The position numbers were made by a program, and so were the translations under genes. Below the pieces are notes generated by a model, which was not told the DNA's origin, searched no databases, and was given only the letters and a program-made list of their open reading frames with translations. A DNA stretch of 64,000 nt from Pseudarthrobacter phenanthrenivorans Sphe3. Its GTDB lineage: Bacteria; Actinomycetota; Actinomycetes; Actinomycetales; Micrococcaceae. Shown here in pieces: positions 54,417 through 63,798 of this stretch (the first letter of the stretch is position 1; the number at the start of each line of letters is the position of its first letter). The stretch spans positions 3,782,001 to 3,846,000 of the forward strand of contig NC_015145.1 in NCBI RefSeq assembly GCF_000189535.1, written 5' to 3'.

Positions 54417-55740
54417 GTCTGTGCGGCCCCACGTGCACAACGGCGCCGCTCCGGCGCGCCTCCTCGGCGGCGAAGACTGCGGCGTGGCTGCTGAGGGATT
54501 CCTCCAGTCCTGACACCACCCCCGACCAGTCACCGGTGGCCAGCGCCGCTACCCACGCCTGAACGAGGCCCCGGTCGCCGCCCTCGTGCTTTTCGCCCCG
54601 CACCTCCGGCACGGCCGCCGGGACCGGGTGGACAGTGCTTGTCCCGGTCAGGAAGTCGTACACCGAGATTGATCCCGCCTCCACCGAGATCTCGCCATGG
54701 CTGCCGAAGATCCGGGTCCGCCTGGGACCGGCGGCGGTGAAGGCTGTGGCAGTGAACGCGGCTGTGGTGCCGTCCTCGTATTCGATGTTCACCACCTGGT
54801 GGTCCACCACATCGTTGTCCGAAAAATACACACAGCGGCCGTAGGGTCCCGTGGCCAGGGCGTGCAGGAGCGACGCGGGGGTGCCGCCAGGATCGACGAC
54901 TTCGGCGAAGTATGCCCGTGCCGGATCAGCCTTGCCGCCGTTGGCTGGCCGCCCCGGGGCGTAGATTTTCAGCGCCGAATACGGACAGCTTGGTTCCGCG
55001 GGGCAGTCTGTGCAGCGCGGGCCCGCGCCCTCCGGCGCGCCTTCGGGACGAAAGTGCGCCAGTTGTCCGAAGGAGGAAACGCGCAGGGGCCTGCTTCCGA
55101 TGACGAAGGAGAGCCAGTCGACGTCGTGCGTGCACTTCGCCAGCAGGAACGGGCTGGACTCTTCCTCGCGGCGCCAGTTGCCACGGACATACGAATGGGC
55201 GAAATGCCAGTAACCAACTGGTTCCAGATGCTGAACCGAGATGATCCGGCCCACCGCCCCGGCAGAGAGGAGCCGCTTGAGCAGTACCGTCAGGGGGGTG
55301 TACCGCAGCACGTGGCACACCGTCGCGTTGGCTGCGGTTTCCGCAGCCACGCGTTCCAGCTCGGCGCAGCCGGCGGGGTCAACAGCTGCGGGCTTCTCAA
55401 GGAGGATCCGGTAGCCCAAGGCTGCAGCGGCGGCAAAGGGCCCACCGTGTTCCCGGTCCGGTGTGGCGATAATGATCCCGTCAGCAGGCGGCCGAGCTGT
55501 GAGCATTGTTTGCCAGTCCTCAAAAAGTGCCGCCTCCGGCACATCCAGCTCCGCGGCCAGGCTCTCGCGCAGGAACCGCCGCGGCTCGGCCAGGCCCACC
55601 ACGATGGCCCGCCCAGTGGCCACAGCCAGCCTTGCGTAGGCGGCGCCCCTGGCACCTCCCCCGGCGATAAGCAGACGCACCGGCGGCCGGCCGGCGGGAC
55701 CCCGGCGCCCGCGGGCACCTAGCGGCGGCCGCGCCTCCAC
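54406..55740 (-). CDS. Gfo/Idh/MocA-family oxidoreductase
   Basis: A 444-residue NAD(P)-dependent oxidoreductase. LLIAGGGARGAAYA (about 23-36) is the nucleotide-binding loop, LLEKPAAVD (about 119-127) the EKP motif, and KCTHDVDWLSFVIG (about 202-215) the conserved DH catalytic region. CTDCPAEPSCPYSA (about 246-259) adds a cysteine cluster of unknown role. GTG start 3 bases after the glycosidase stop; a GTG at 55680 is an alternative. Last gene of the sugar operon, acting on a sugar or sugar-acid product. Confidence 0.82.
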   Translation of the reverse strand: MEARPPLGARGRRGPAGRPPVRLLIAGGGARGAAYARLAVATGRAIVVGLAEPRRFLRESLAAELDVPEAALFEDWQTMLTARPPADGIIIATPDREHGGPFAAAAALGYRILLEKPAAVDPAGCAELERVAAETAANATVCHVLRYTPLTVLLKRLLSAGAVGRIISVQHLEPVGYWHFAHSYVRGNWRREEESSPFLLAKCTHDVDWLSFVIGSRPLRVSSFGQLAHFRPEGAPEGAGPRCTDCPAEPSCPYSALKIYAPGRPANGGKADPARAYFAEVVDPGGTPASLLHALATGPYGRCVYFSDNDVVDHQVVNIEYEDGTTAAFTATAFTAAGPRRTRIFGSHGEISVEAGSISVYDFLTGTSTVHPVPAAVPEVRGEKHEGGDRGLVQAWVAALATGDWSGVVSGLEESLSSHAAVFAAEEARRSGAVVHVGPHRLSQ

Positions 55741-55743
55741 CCG

Positions 55744-57099
55744 TCAGCTGCTCTCAGGATCGGCAAGCCATTCCAGCGCCACCGCCGCAGTCCACGACTG
55801 ATCCATACTGCCCAGCGGCTCGCCGGTGAACGGCTCGTAGTATTCCCCGAAGTGGCCCTCCATCAGCTGTGCCAGGGAGGCTTCCCGCAACTGGCGGTAG
55901 CGCTCTTCGTCGCCGCGCCTCCGCAGGCAGTGGGCCAGGAACCAGTTCATCACCGGCCACACCGGTCCCCGCCAGTACTGCCGCGGTTTCAGGCCCTCAT
56001 AGGTGGTGGAGGTGGAGGCGGGAAGGGGAAAAGCCAGGCGCGGATCACCTGTCCAGTCAGGACCCTCGAAAATGCCGAGCTGCCTGTCCAGGAGGGGCTG
56101 GCTCCCGGTGGAGATGAGGGGCGCAAACCCGGCAATCGTGGGCAGGCCGATCCATTCTCCCGTCAGGACGTCACGGTCCCGCGCCAGCCCGGTTCCCTGA
56201 TCCACCGTCGCGTCGACCCCCTGACGGAATTCCTGGGACCACTGCCGCAGCTGCGGAGCCTCCTCCGAATGCCCGAACTGTTCGGCCAACACGGCGAGGT
56301 CCTCGTTGGCGGCGGCAAAAATCGCCGACATAAAGACGTCCTTGACCTGGAAGGCCATCACCTTGGGCAGCCGGGCATCGTCAAAACCCACATCGGCCAT
56401 CTGTTGCACCAGCCACAGGTAGCGGCTGTACTCCTCGTCGCTGGGCCGCTGGCTGTGGTCGGTGACCTTGAGGGTGTCTGTGCGGACGAACGGCTCCATC
56501 TCCCCCGGACGGACCCTGGAGTACGGCCCGTCGAAGCGGGGCGAGTTGTCCATTCCCGATTCCCATCCGTGGTAGATCGTGAGCAGGCCAGAGCCATCAC
56601 CGCCGCGGGTATTGCGGAGCCAGGCATGCCAATCGATCCACCGGGGCAGTGTGCGGCGCGCAAACTCCTCGGCGAGCCTGCCATCCTCGCCGCCGGCCGC
56701 CGTCGCCCTTTCCACAATGCGGCGCAGCAGCGTGGCGTGTACCGGCGGCTGGCAGATGCCGCTGGACTGCACGCCCTCCGGCGAGGCACCGCGCGTGCCC
56801 CAACGCTCCACGTCCGGGAAGTAGCCGGGGACATCGGAGAACACGATGTGCGGGATCATGCCGCTGTTCCACTGGGCGGCCAGCAGGTAGTCCAGTTCCT
56901 GGAGCGCCCGTGCCACGCTCATGGTTGACAGCCCGGCGGCGACGAAGGCGGCGTCCCAGCTCCACATGTGCGGATAGAGGTTCGGGGCCGCCGTAACCAT
57001 CGTGCCGAGGTCGTTGGCTGCCAGCACATCCCTGGCCCGCTGGCCGAGCTCGCCGAGGTCCCGGATGGGATATGCGGCCTCCCCGGGCGCCCCGCTCAT
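55744..57099 (-). CDS. GH63-like glycosidase (mannosyl-/glucosylglycerate hydrolase type)
   Basis: A 451-residue (alpha/alpha)6-barrel hydrolase. MWSWDAAFVAAGL (about 45-57), YHGWESGMDNSPRFD (about 176-190, with D184 as likely acid) and FGEYYEPFTGEPLG (about 417-430, with E419 as likely base) align with the mannosylglycerate/glucosylglycerate hydrolase group. A cytosolic enzyme, as it lacks a signal peptide. The upstream ABC importer overlaps it by 4 bases (ATGA) and would bring in the substrate. Exact specificity is uncertain. Confidence 0.8.
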   Translation of the reverse strand: MSGAPGEAAYPIRDLGELGQRARDVLAANDLGTMVTAAPNLYPHMWSWDAAFVAAGLSTMSVARALQELDYLLAAQWNSGMIPHIVFSDVPGYFPDVERWGTRGASPEGVQSSGICQPPVHATLLRRIVERATAAGGEDGRLAEEFARRTLPRWIDWHAWLRNTRGGDGSGLLTIYHGWESGMDNSPRFDGPYSRVRPGEMEPFVRTDTLKVTDHSQRPSDEEYSRYLWLVQQMADVGFDDARLPKVMAFQVKDVFMSAIFAAANEDLAVLAEQFGHSEEAPQLRQWSQEFRQGVDATVDQGTGLARDRDVLTGEWIGLPTIAGFAPLISTGSQPLLDRQLGIFEGPDWTGDPRLAFPLPASTSTTYEGLKPRQYWRGPVWPVMNWFLAHCLRRRGDEERYRQLREASLAQLMEGHFGEYYEPFTGEPLGSMDQSWTAAVALEWLADPESS

Positions 57100-58181
57100 G
57101 CCGTCAGCCCAAGCTGCGTCTCGGTGTCGAAGAATCGGATTGCGGACTGGTCGAACCTCAGGCCAACCTTCTCGCCTGAAGAGAAACGCACGGTGGAAGC
57201 AACCTGCACCTTGATGATCTGCCCGCCCAGGTCCACGGTCAGCAGGGTGGCGTGGCCGAGCGGCTCCACCACCTCCACCGTGGCGTCCAGCGTCCCCGGG
57301 GTTCCCCTCTGCTCCAGGTAGATGTTCTCGGCCCGGATGCCGACCATCACGGGGAGGCCGCCGGTCCGCGCCGCATGCGCCAGAAACTCCGGGGCCTCCG
57401 TGCTTTGCCCGGCGACTTCCAGGGCACCCTGCTGTGTGACCCGGCCTTCCAGGAAGTTCATGGGCGGTGAGCCGATGAACCCTCCCACGAACCGGTCCGC
57501 CGGCTCTTCGTAAACGGTGATGGGGTGGCCCAACTGGGCGATCTGCCCCTTCTTCATCACGGCAACCCGGTCCGAGAGGCTCATGGCCTCCACCTGGTCG
57601 TGGGTGACGTAGAGGGTGGTGGAGCCCAGCTGCTGGACGATCTTTTTCAGCTCGGCGCGGAAGTCGAGGCGCAGGAGGGCATCGAGGTTGGACAGCGGCT
57701 CGTCCATGAGCAGCACGTCAGCGTCCATGACGATGGCCCGGGCGACGGCGACGCGCTGCCGCTGCCCGCCGGAAAGCTGGGCCGGGTAGCGGTCAAGGTA
57801 GGGGGTCAGCTGCAGCAGGTCCGCAGCCCAAGCGACCTTCCGCTCGATCTCGTCCCGCGGGAGCTTCTTCATCACCAGGCCAAAGCCGATATTGGTGCGG
57901 ACTTTCCGGTGCGGGAAGACGGCGTAGGACTGGAACACCATGGAGAGGTTCCGGTCCTGCGGCGGCAGGTAGGTCACGTCCCTGCCGCCAATGGAGATGC
58001 TTCCCTCGTCCGGGAAGTCCAGTCCCGCCACCATTCTCAGCAGGGTGGTTTTTCCGCAGCCCGAAGGCCCCAGGAGCACCATGAACTCGCCCTCGGCAAC
58101 ATCAAGGGAAACATTGTTGGTGGCCAGCTCGGTACTGCCCGGGTAGGTCTTTTTGAGACCCTTGATCGAGATGTCAGCCAT
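57096..58181 (-). CDS. Sugar ABC transporter ATPase (MalK/UgpC type)
   Basis: A 361-residue ATPase with Walker [10 protein letters not shown] (about 38-46), signature [14 protein letters not shown] (about 135-148), Walker [13 protein letters not shown] and switch VTHDQVEA. The C-terminal part (about 240-361) has the OB/TOBE regulatory domain of MalK-like proteins. ATG at 58181; it overlaps the glycosidase start. Confidence 0.93.
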   Translation of the reverse strand: MADISIKGLKKTYPGSTELATNNVSLDVAEGEFMVLLGPSGCGKTTLLRMVAGLDFPDEGSISIGGRDVTYLPPQDRNLSMVFQSYAVFPHRKVRTNIGFGLVMKKLPRDEIERKVAWAADLLQLTPYLDRYPAQLSGGQRQRVAVARAIVMDADVLLMDEPLSNLDALLRLDFRAELKKIVQQLGSTTLYVTHDQVEAMSLSDRVAVMKKGQIAQLGHPITVYEEPADRFVGGFIGSPPMNFLEGRVTQQGALEVAGQSTEAPEFLAHAARTGGLPVMVGIRAENIYLEQRGTPGTLDATVEVVEPLGHATLLTVDLGGQIIKVQVASTVRFSSGEKVGLRFDQSAIRFFDTETQLGLTA

Positions 58182-58204
58182 GGAACAGCCTCTCTGGAAC
58201 GCAC

Positions 58205-59089
58205 TCAGCGGATGGTGGAGCCCCACATGTTGGTGAGGTAGCGGCGCATGAAGAAGATGAAGATCAGTGCCGGGATCACCAGCAGGAAGCCGCCGGCGAA
58301 CCGATAGGCCAGCGGTGATTCGGCGAGGGAGCTCAGGACCTGGGCCGGGAGGGTGCGCTGGTTCAGCGTCAGGATGGACGCGCCCAGGACTTCGTTCCAG
58401 GACATGACGAAGGTGAAAATCGACGCCGCCGCGATGCCCGGGATGGCCATGGGCATGACCACCTTGAGGAAGGCCTGCAGCGGGCTGCAGCCGAAAATCC
58501 GGGCCGCTTCCTCCACGTCCCGGGGTACGCCCAGGAACACCGAGGACGTGATCAGGATGGTGGTGGGCAGCGCCAGTGCAGTATGGAGCAGGACGACGGC
58601 GAGGACACTGTCGTACAGCCCGGTCTGCAGGAAGAGCTGGGCCAGCGGCACCGACAGCACCACGATGGGCAGGGCACGGGTGAAGAGCAGGAAGAGCTGG
58701 TACGGATCCCTGCCGGGGAAGGCGAACCGGGCCACGGCGTACCCGGCGGGCACGCCGATGATCAGGGACAGCACAAGGGTGAAGATGCCCACCTGGACCG
58801 AGTTGATGAGCCCGCCCAGGATGCCGGTGGACTGCAGGAACGTCTCCATGGTTTCGAGGGAGAAGTTGTCCGGGATGAAGCTCAACGGGAATTCCTGCAG
58901 GGCTGCCCTGCTGGACGTGGCCGAGAGCGCAATCAGGTAGATAGGGAGGGCCATGAAGAGCGTGATGAGGATGCACCCTACTTGGAGCAGTACCCGGTTG
59001 CGGCGCTGCCGGGCGAGCGGCCGGCGGTCCACCTCCGGTTGCGGACGGGTGTCCGGAGCCGTCGTCTTGTTGGTTGTGGCGTGGCTCAT
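58205..59089 (-). CDS. Sugar ABC transporter permease (MalG type)
   Basis: A 294-residue permease with six predicted membrane segments and the EAA loop DVEEAARIFGCSPLQAFLKVVMPM (in parts, about 205-228). The polar N-terminus is Arg/Pro-rich. The start overlaps the first permease (ATGA). Confidence 0.92.
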   Translation of the reverse strand: MSHATTNKTTAPDTRPQPEVDRRPLARQRRNRVLLQVGCILITLFMALPIYLIALSATSSRAALQEFPLSFIPDNFSLETMETFLQSTGILGGLINSVQVGIFTLVLSLIIGVPAGYAVARFAFPGRDPYQLFLLFTRALPIVVLSVPLAQLFLQTGLYDSVLAVVLLHTALALPTTILITSSVFLGVPRDVEEAARIFGCSPLQAFLKVVMPMAIPGIAAASIFTFVMSWNEVLGASILTLNQRTLPAQVLSSLAESPLAYRFAGGFLLVIPALIFIFFMRRYLTNMWGSTIR

Positions 59090-60000
59090 CGCGGGGCCTC
59101 CGACTGGTCTTTCAGGAGCTTGAGGTAGCCCACGGCCGTGATCATGGAGACCGCCATGACCACCAGGGCAAGGGCGGAGGCGACGTTCGCGTCCTGCAGC
59201 CCGGTGTACCAGCGGTACGTCTCGCCAACCACCAGCGGGAAGTTCTGGCCTGTGAGAGCCAGCGCCACGGCGAAGGTCTGGAAGGCGAGGATGGTGCGCA
59301 GGATGAGTGCCGTCTGGAGGCTGGGACGCAGCAGCGGCAGGGTGACGTGGAAGAGCCGGTCCCAGAACCCGGCGCCGAAGACGCTGGCGGCTTCCTCATA
59401 ATCCTTGGGAATGGACTGCAGCCCTGCCACCACGATCACGAAGACGAGCGATGTGGCACGCCAGACCTCCGCGATCAGCACGGCCATGAACATCGAGGCG
59501 TAGTTGTCGTAGGCCAGCCAGGAAACGGGTTCAAGCCCGAAAGAGGCCAGGAGGGAGTTGAGGTACCCCCGGTCCGTGAAGACCGTCAGCCAGACCAGGC
59601 CGGCCGCGAGGTCGCTGACCGCGAGCGGGATGGCCCAGATGTAGAAGTAGGCCGAGGACCCTTTCGGTTTGGCCCGGATCAGCAGGGCCATGGCGAGCGC
59701 CAGGACGAACTGGATGGGAATCATCACCACGATGAGCAGGAGGGTGTTGCCCACGGAGGACCAGAAGTACGGGTCCTGCACCATCCGGGAGAAGTTCGAC
59801 GTCGTCAGCCCTTCAGGGCCGCCGAACGCCTGCAGGATGCCGCTGACCATGGGCCAGCCGAAGAGCAGCGTCATGAAGATGATGGACGGGGCGATCAGCA
59901 GCATGGCTGTCGAGGTGCTTTTCCTCCGGGGTGGACGGCCGCGGGGACCGGCCGGCCGGGTTTTGGGCCTGGCGGCAGCGGGGGCGTCGGGGGCAGCCAT
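59086..60000 (-). CDS. Sugar ABC transporter permease (MalF type)
   Basis: A 304-residue permease with six predicted membrane segments, an RPKTRPAGPRGRPPRRK-like basic N-terminus and the EAA loop DYEEAASVFGAGFWDRLFHV (about 213-232). The ATG at 60000 overlaps the binding-protein stop (TGATG); an in-frame GTG at 60015 is possible. Confidence 0.92.
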   Translation of the reverse strand: MAAPDAPAAARPKTRPAGPRGRPPRRKSTSTAMLLIAPSIIFMTLLFGWPMVSGILQAFGGPEGLTTSNFSRMVQDPYFWSSVGNTLLLIVVMIPIQFVLALAMALLIRAKPKGSSAYFYIWAIPLAVSDLAAGLVWLTVFTDRGYLNSLLASFGLEPVSWLAYDNYASMFMAVLIAEVWRATSLVFVIVVAGLQSIPKDYEEAASVFGAGFWDRLFHVTLPLLRPSLQTALILRTILAFQTFAVALALTGQNFPLVVGETYRWYTGLQDANVASALALVVMAVSMITAVGYLKLLKDQSEAPR

Positions 60001-61328
60001 CAGGCCACCCTGCACTGCTCAGCGTCGGGGTCCGGCGCCCAGCACGGAACATTGAGCGTCTCCATGATGCTGGCAAGTTCCGCGCCCTGGCGGTCCAGGG
60101 TTGCCTTGACATCGGCGTTGTTGAGGCAGATCTCCTGGAAGCAGTTCTTGAACAGCTGCGAAACCTGTGGGTCCTTGTCGCCAAGGCCCACCGGCGGGAG
60201 CGCCAGGATAGCGTCTTCGGCTTCCTGCTGGGCCTTGACCGCTTTGGCCTCCAGGGCGATGCCGCCTGGCAGGTCGCCGCCGATGTCCGTCTTTACCACG
60301 GGGAAGAAGGCATTGGATTTCAACGTCTCGATCTGGGCCTCGGGCTTTGACAGCGCCTTGATCAGCTCAAATGCCTTGTCCTTCTCCGGAGAACCCTGCG
60401 GTACGGCCATACCGCCAACCACCAGCAGGTAGCCCTTGCCCTTGGGACCGGACGGCGCCGGCACCATCAGCCAGTCATCAGGCTTGTCCTGCACAGCATT
60501 GATGAGGCGGGCCACGTGGTCCCAGGCCACCAGGACTTCGCCGTTGCCCAGGGGCTCCTGCATGAAGTCGTAGTTGGCGGAGGCGGGGTTCGTGTTGGCC
60601 CAAAGATCGCGCATGTAGGTCCAGGCGGTTACGGCGTCCGCGTTGCGGAACGTCGTGATTTGCCCGCCTGTGAAGCTGGGCAGGAGGAAGCCCTGGTAGA
60701 AGCGGTGATGGAGGCCCTTCGGACCGGCGGGAATGCCGAAGACGGGGCGCCCGTTTGCCGTTTTGGCAGCCTGCGCCCACGCCAGGTACTGCTCGTAGGT
60801 GAGCTTGTTGACGTCAGCCCCTGAGGGAAGCCAGTCAAGGGCTTTCTTGTTGACTGCCACCACGTAGGTGGCCTGGATCCATGGGATATAGCGGGGGGCG
60901 TCCGTGCCAAGTTTGGCCAGCTCCAGCAGGTCATCCGAGAATCCGGCGGAGGAAAGGTCATTGGTCAGTGACGTGAGGTCCTCGAACTGCGTGGCGAAGG
61001 GGATGAGGTCGCTGTGGAGGCCTCCCGCGATCCCTACCTCCACCTTCCCCGCCGCGAGCTGGGACTTCAGGGTGGTATTGAAGACGCCGGTGTCAACCGG
61101 GTTGTAGGCCACCTGGATATCTCCGGCGTACTTTTTCAGCGTCGCTTCGTACTTCTGCCGCTCTTCAACCGGGGAGAACTGGGTGGACAGGAAGTTGACC
61201 GAGCCCTCGCCTCCGCTTCCGCTGGTATTCACGCCGCAGGCCGCGAGGAGTGGTCCGGTTGCCAGAGCCACCAGGCCTCCCTTCAGCAGGGCCCGTCGGC
61301 TGACGTCAAAGTGAGCAAGATCGGACAT
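60000..61328 (-). CDS. Sugar ABC solute-binding Tat lipoprotein
   Basis: A 442-residue cluster B binding protein. SRRALLKGG (about 10-18) is a twin-arginine motif and LLAAC puts the lipidated Cys at residue 31. The body has two lobes with ARLINAVQDKPDDWLMVPAP and GGMAVPQGSPEKDKAFELIK (about 325-345) as the hinge-side segments. First gene of the five-gene sugar operon, divergent from the ROK regulator. GGAGGC precedes the ATG. Confidence 0.92.
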   Translation of the reverse strand: MSDLAHFDVSRRALLKGGLVALATGPLLAACGVNTSGSGGEGSVNFLSTQFSPVEERQKYEATLKKYAGDIQVAYNPVDTGVFNTTLKSQLAAGKVEVGIAGGLHSDLIPFATQFEDLTSLTNDLSSAGFSDDLLELAKLGTDAPRYIPWIQATYVVAVNKKALDWLPSGADVNKLTYEQYLAWAQAAKTANGRPVFGIPAGPKGLHHRFYQGFLLPSFTGGQITTFRNADAVTAWTYMRDLWANTNPASANYDFMQEPLGNGEVLVAWDHVARLINAVQDKPDDWLMVPAPSGPKGKGYLLVVGGMAVPQGSPEKDKAFELIKALSKPEAQIETLKSNAFFPVVKTDIGGDLPGGIALEAKAVKAQQEAEDAILALPPVGLGDKDPQVSQLFKNCFQEICLNNADVKATLDRQGAELASIMETLNVPCWAPDPDAEQCRVA

Positions 61329-61368
61329 GGGAGCCTCCTGCTGGCAGGGCAGATAGTATTTTTGTCTG

Positions 61369-61380
61369 ATGATCGATCAT
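61369..61380. promoter_or_regulatory. Putative ROK-regulator operator
   Basis: ATGATCGATCAT, a perfect 12-bp palindrome in the 125-base gap between the divergent binding-protein and ROK genes. It lies 41 bases upstream of the binding-protein ATG, well placed for repression. Confidence 0.5.
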
Positions 61381-61453
61381 AATTGTGTGATCCAGAACAC
61401 GTCAATGACCCGGCGCTGCCAGCGCCCCGGTTCCGGCCCAAAGGGAGCAAGCC

Positions 61454-62635
61454 ATGACCCAGCAAAGGACGCTCGTAGCGGGTTCCGGCCAGCCGCCCGT
61501 CGGGCTCGCCACCAGCGCCGGACACCTCCTGCAGCTCCTGCGCTTGAAACCGGACGGATACAGCCGGGCTGCCCTGCTTGAGCTCACCGGCATGGCGCGG
61601 TCAACCCTCTATGAGCGGCTCGATGCACTTTTCGCGGCAGGACTCGTCTATGAATCGACGCCGCTGACGTCCCAACGCGGCAGGCCGCCGCGCCCTCTGC
61701 GCTTCGATGACCGGAACAAGCTGGTCCTCGGCATCGAGGTGGGACACACGCACGCGGGAATCCACATCGTATCCCTGGGCCGCGAAATCCTGGCCTCCCG
61801 CAGGGTGCCGATTGACATCACCCAGCCCCAGGAGAACGTGGTCAGCAAAGTAATCGAGCACTCCCTCCGGCTGCTCGATGGCAAGCAACCGGTGGGCGCG
61901 GGTGTTGGACTGCCCGCGCCCGTGGACCCCCTCCACAAGCTGGGCCTGGAGCGTACCGTCCTCGCCCACTGGGACCTGCAACGCCTGCAGGAAGTGATGG
62001 AAGCCAAGCTCGATTGCCCCGTCCTGCTGGAAAATGATGCCCGTTCCATGGCAGTGGGCGAGGTTCGGGGCCCGCTCGAGTCGATCGTCGCGGTCAAAGT
62101 CAGCACCGGCGTCGGCTCCGGCATCATCGTCCGCGGCGCGCTTGTCCGCGGAGCCCATGGTGCTGCCGGAGACATAGGCCACGTGCGCATTCCCGAAGCC
62201 GCCGGCAAGCGCTGCCGGTGCGGCCGGGATGGTTGCTTGGCGGCCGTAGCGTCCGGCCGCGCATTGCTGGCTGATCCGAGGTTTGCCCACTACGGGACGC
62301 TGCGGCAGCTTGTTGACGCCTACGACGAGGACCCCGAAGTACGCGCCGCCGTCGCTAATGCCGGACGGGTCCTGGGTCGCGCGCTGTCGGCGACGGTGGG
62401 AACACTGAACCCTGGCCGGGTGGCGGTCGGAGGACTCGTGGGCGTGCTTCCGGAGTTCCTGGCCGCCTGCCGTCAGCAGATCCTTGACGACGCTTTCGAA
62501 CCTTCCCTGGTGGACCTGGAAATTGTTCCGGCGGACAGCCGAACCGCCACCGCTGTTGGGTTGTGCAAGCTGGTGGAGGAGAGCCTCTACGCACCGGAGC
62601 GGATCGAACAGCTGCTGGCACAGCGGACCGGTTAA
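61454..62635 (+). CDS. ROK-family transcriptional regulator
   Basis: A 393-residue repressor with an N-terminal winged helix (about 20-75, GYSRAALLELTGMARSTLYERL) and a ROK sugar-binding domain (about 85-390). LGIEVGHTHAGIH and STGVGSGIIV are its phosphate/nucleotide-fold motifs and RCRCGRDGCL (about 254-263) its zinc site, with the first His in GHVRIP. Likely senses the imported sugar or its product and controls the divergent operon. AAGGGAGC precedes the ATG. Confidence 0.9.
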   Translation: MTQQRTLVAGSGQPPVGLATSAGHLLQLLRLKPDGYSRAALLELTGMARSTLYERLDALFAAGLVYESTPLTSQRGRPPRPLRFDDRNKLVLGIEVGHTHAGIHIVSLGREILASRRVPIDITQPQENVVSKVIEHSLRLLDGKQPVGAGVGLPAPVDPLHKLGLERTVLAHWDLQRLQEVMEAKLDCPVLLENDARSMAVGEVRGPLESIVAVKVSTGVGSGIIVRGALVRGAHGAAGDIGHVRIPEAAGKRCRCGRDGCLAAVASGRALLADPRFAHYGTLRQLVDAYDEDPEVRAAVANAGRVLGRALSATVGTLNPGRVAVGGLVGVLPEFLAACRQQILDDAFEPSLVDLEIVPADSRTATAVGLCKLVEESLYAPERIEQLLAQRTG

Positions 62636-62726
62636 GGGGGCTGCGCGGACGGAAAGCAGGACAGCCTGCCCTTTGCAAAGCAAGCCCACTCTGGCACCGC
62701 ACCACCGCCGTCCCTAGACTCGGGCT

Positions 62727-63257
62727 ATAACCACTTCCTCGTTCAATGCACTCCTGTCCACCCAGATCGGCAATGAGTTCACCGCCTCCCAGCAGTACAT
62801 TGCCGTGGCCACCTGGTTCGCCAACCAGGACCTCCCCCAGCTGGCCAGGTACTTCTACCGGCAGTCCGTGGAGGAACGGAACCACGCCATGATGATGGTG
62901 CAGTACATGCTGGACCGGGACATTCCGTTCACGATTCCGGGCGTTCCGGCCGTCCGCAACGACTTCGCCTCCGTCACCGAGCCGCTGGCCCTGGCCCTGC
63001 AGCAGGAAAAGGAAGTTACCCGCAACATTGAGGACCTCTTCCGGGCAGCGCGCGGCGAGAACGATGCCTTGGGCGAGCAGTTCATGCTCTGGTTCCTGAA
63101 GGAGCAGGTGGAGGAGGTGGCGTCCATGACCACCCTGCTGAACATCGCGGAACGGGCGGACAACCTCTTCGACATCGAGAACTTCATCGCCCGGGAAACA
63201 ATCGGCGACGGCGGCCGGGACAGCGCCGCCCCCGAAGCGGCGGGCGGCGCCCTCTAG
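62727..63257 (+). CDS. Ferritin, with apparent ATA start
   Basis: A 176-residue four-helix ferritin. STQIGNEFTASQQYIAVATWF opens helix A (given in part), EERNHAMMM carries the ferroxidase Glu and His, and EQFMLWFLKEQVEEV supplies later ligands. The reading frame is open from 62718. The codon where the family's Met should stand (before TTSSFNALL) is ATA, and there is no ATG, GTG or TTG until the GTG at 62805, which would delete helix A. TAGACT lies 6 bases before the ATA, the same leaderless spacing as other genes here. So either ATA is used or the start was lost. Confidence 0.75.
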   Translation: MTTSSFNALLSTQIGNEFTASQQYIAVATWFANQDLPQLARYFYRQSVEERNHAMMMVQYMLDRDIPFTIPGVPAVRNDFASVTEPLALALQQEKEVTRNIEDLFRAARGENDALGEQFMLWFLKEQVEEVASMTTLLNIAERADNLFDIENFIARETIGDGGRDSAAPEAAGGAL

Positions 63258-63262
63258 CCCCT

Positions 63263-63332
63263 CCCCCAACTAAGTAGCGCTAAGTGTCGTTTTGGCGCCC
63301 CATAACGACACTTAGCGCTACCCAGTTGGGGG
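63263..63332. repeat. Intergenic palindromic repeat, copy 3
   Basis: CCCCCAACT and AGTTGGGGG enclose TAGCGCTAAGTGTCGTT and its complement. It is nearly the same as the copy at 21916-21981 and shares the GTCGTTTTG core with the one at 37118. It follows the ferritin stop codon, where it may stop transcription or stabilise the message end. Confidence 0.75.
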
Positions 63333-63474
63333 GTGGGCGAGGGATGGTGAGGTTGCGCACCAAGGTGGCCCGCCGCCGTCGGCCGTTGCTACGCTGGAAA
63401 CAAGGCCCGGCACCAGGGCCTCCGGACGACGGTTCAGTACCCGGCACACGACAAGACTGGCCAAAGGACTCATC

Positions 63475-63798
63475 ATGTCGTGGCTGATCCTCATCCTTTC
63501 CGGCGCCCTTGAGGCGGTGTGGGCCGCAGCGCTGCATCGCGCGTCGCAGGCCACAGGCCGCCGGCGCATTGCCCCCGCCGCCCTGTTTTTGGTCTCCGTC
63601 GCTGCCAGCACCGGCGGCCTCGCCATCGCCATGCAGGCCATTCCCACGGGCACGGCCTACGCCGTCTGGGTGGGCGTGGGCGTGGTCCTCACGTCCGCGT
63701 ACGCCATCGTCACCAGGGTGGAGCGTCCGACGGCGGCGCGGCTGTTCCTGTTGTCCGGCATCGCTGTGTGCGTGGTTGGCCTGAAGGTGGTGGCGTGA
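63475..63798 (+). CDS. SMR-family transporter, SugE/Gdx-like (first of pair)
   Basis: A 107-residue four-helix membrane protein. E13 (GALEAVWA) is the essential SMR Glu. GTAYAVWVGVG (about 59-69) is the helix-3 motif shared with SugE/Gdx guanidinium exporters. AAAGGACTCATC precedes the ATG at 63475. Its stop overlaps the next SMR gene (TGATG), so the two probably form a heterodimer. Confidence 0.92.
   Translation: MSWLILILSGALEAVWAAALHRASQATGRRRIAPAALFLVSVAASTGGLAIAMQAIPTGTAYAVWVGVGVVLTSAYAIVTRVERPTAARLFLLSGIAVCVVGLKVVA

Noticed and set aside
63333..63474. Guanidine riboswitch before the SMR pair
   Set aside because: ACGA occurs twice but without stable closing stems or the conserved bases of any guanidine riboswitch class I could recall.
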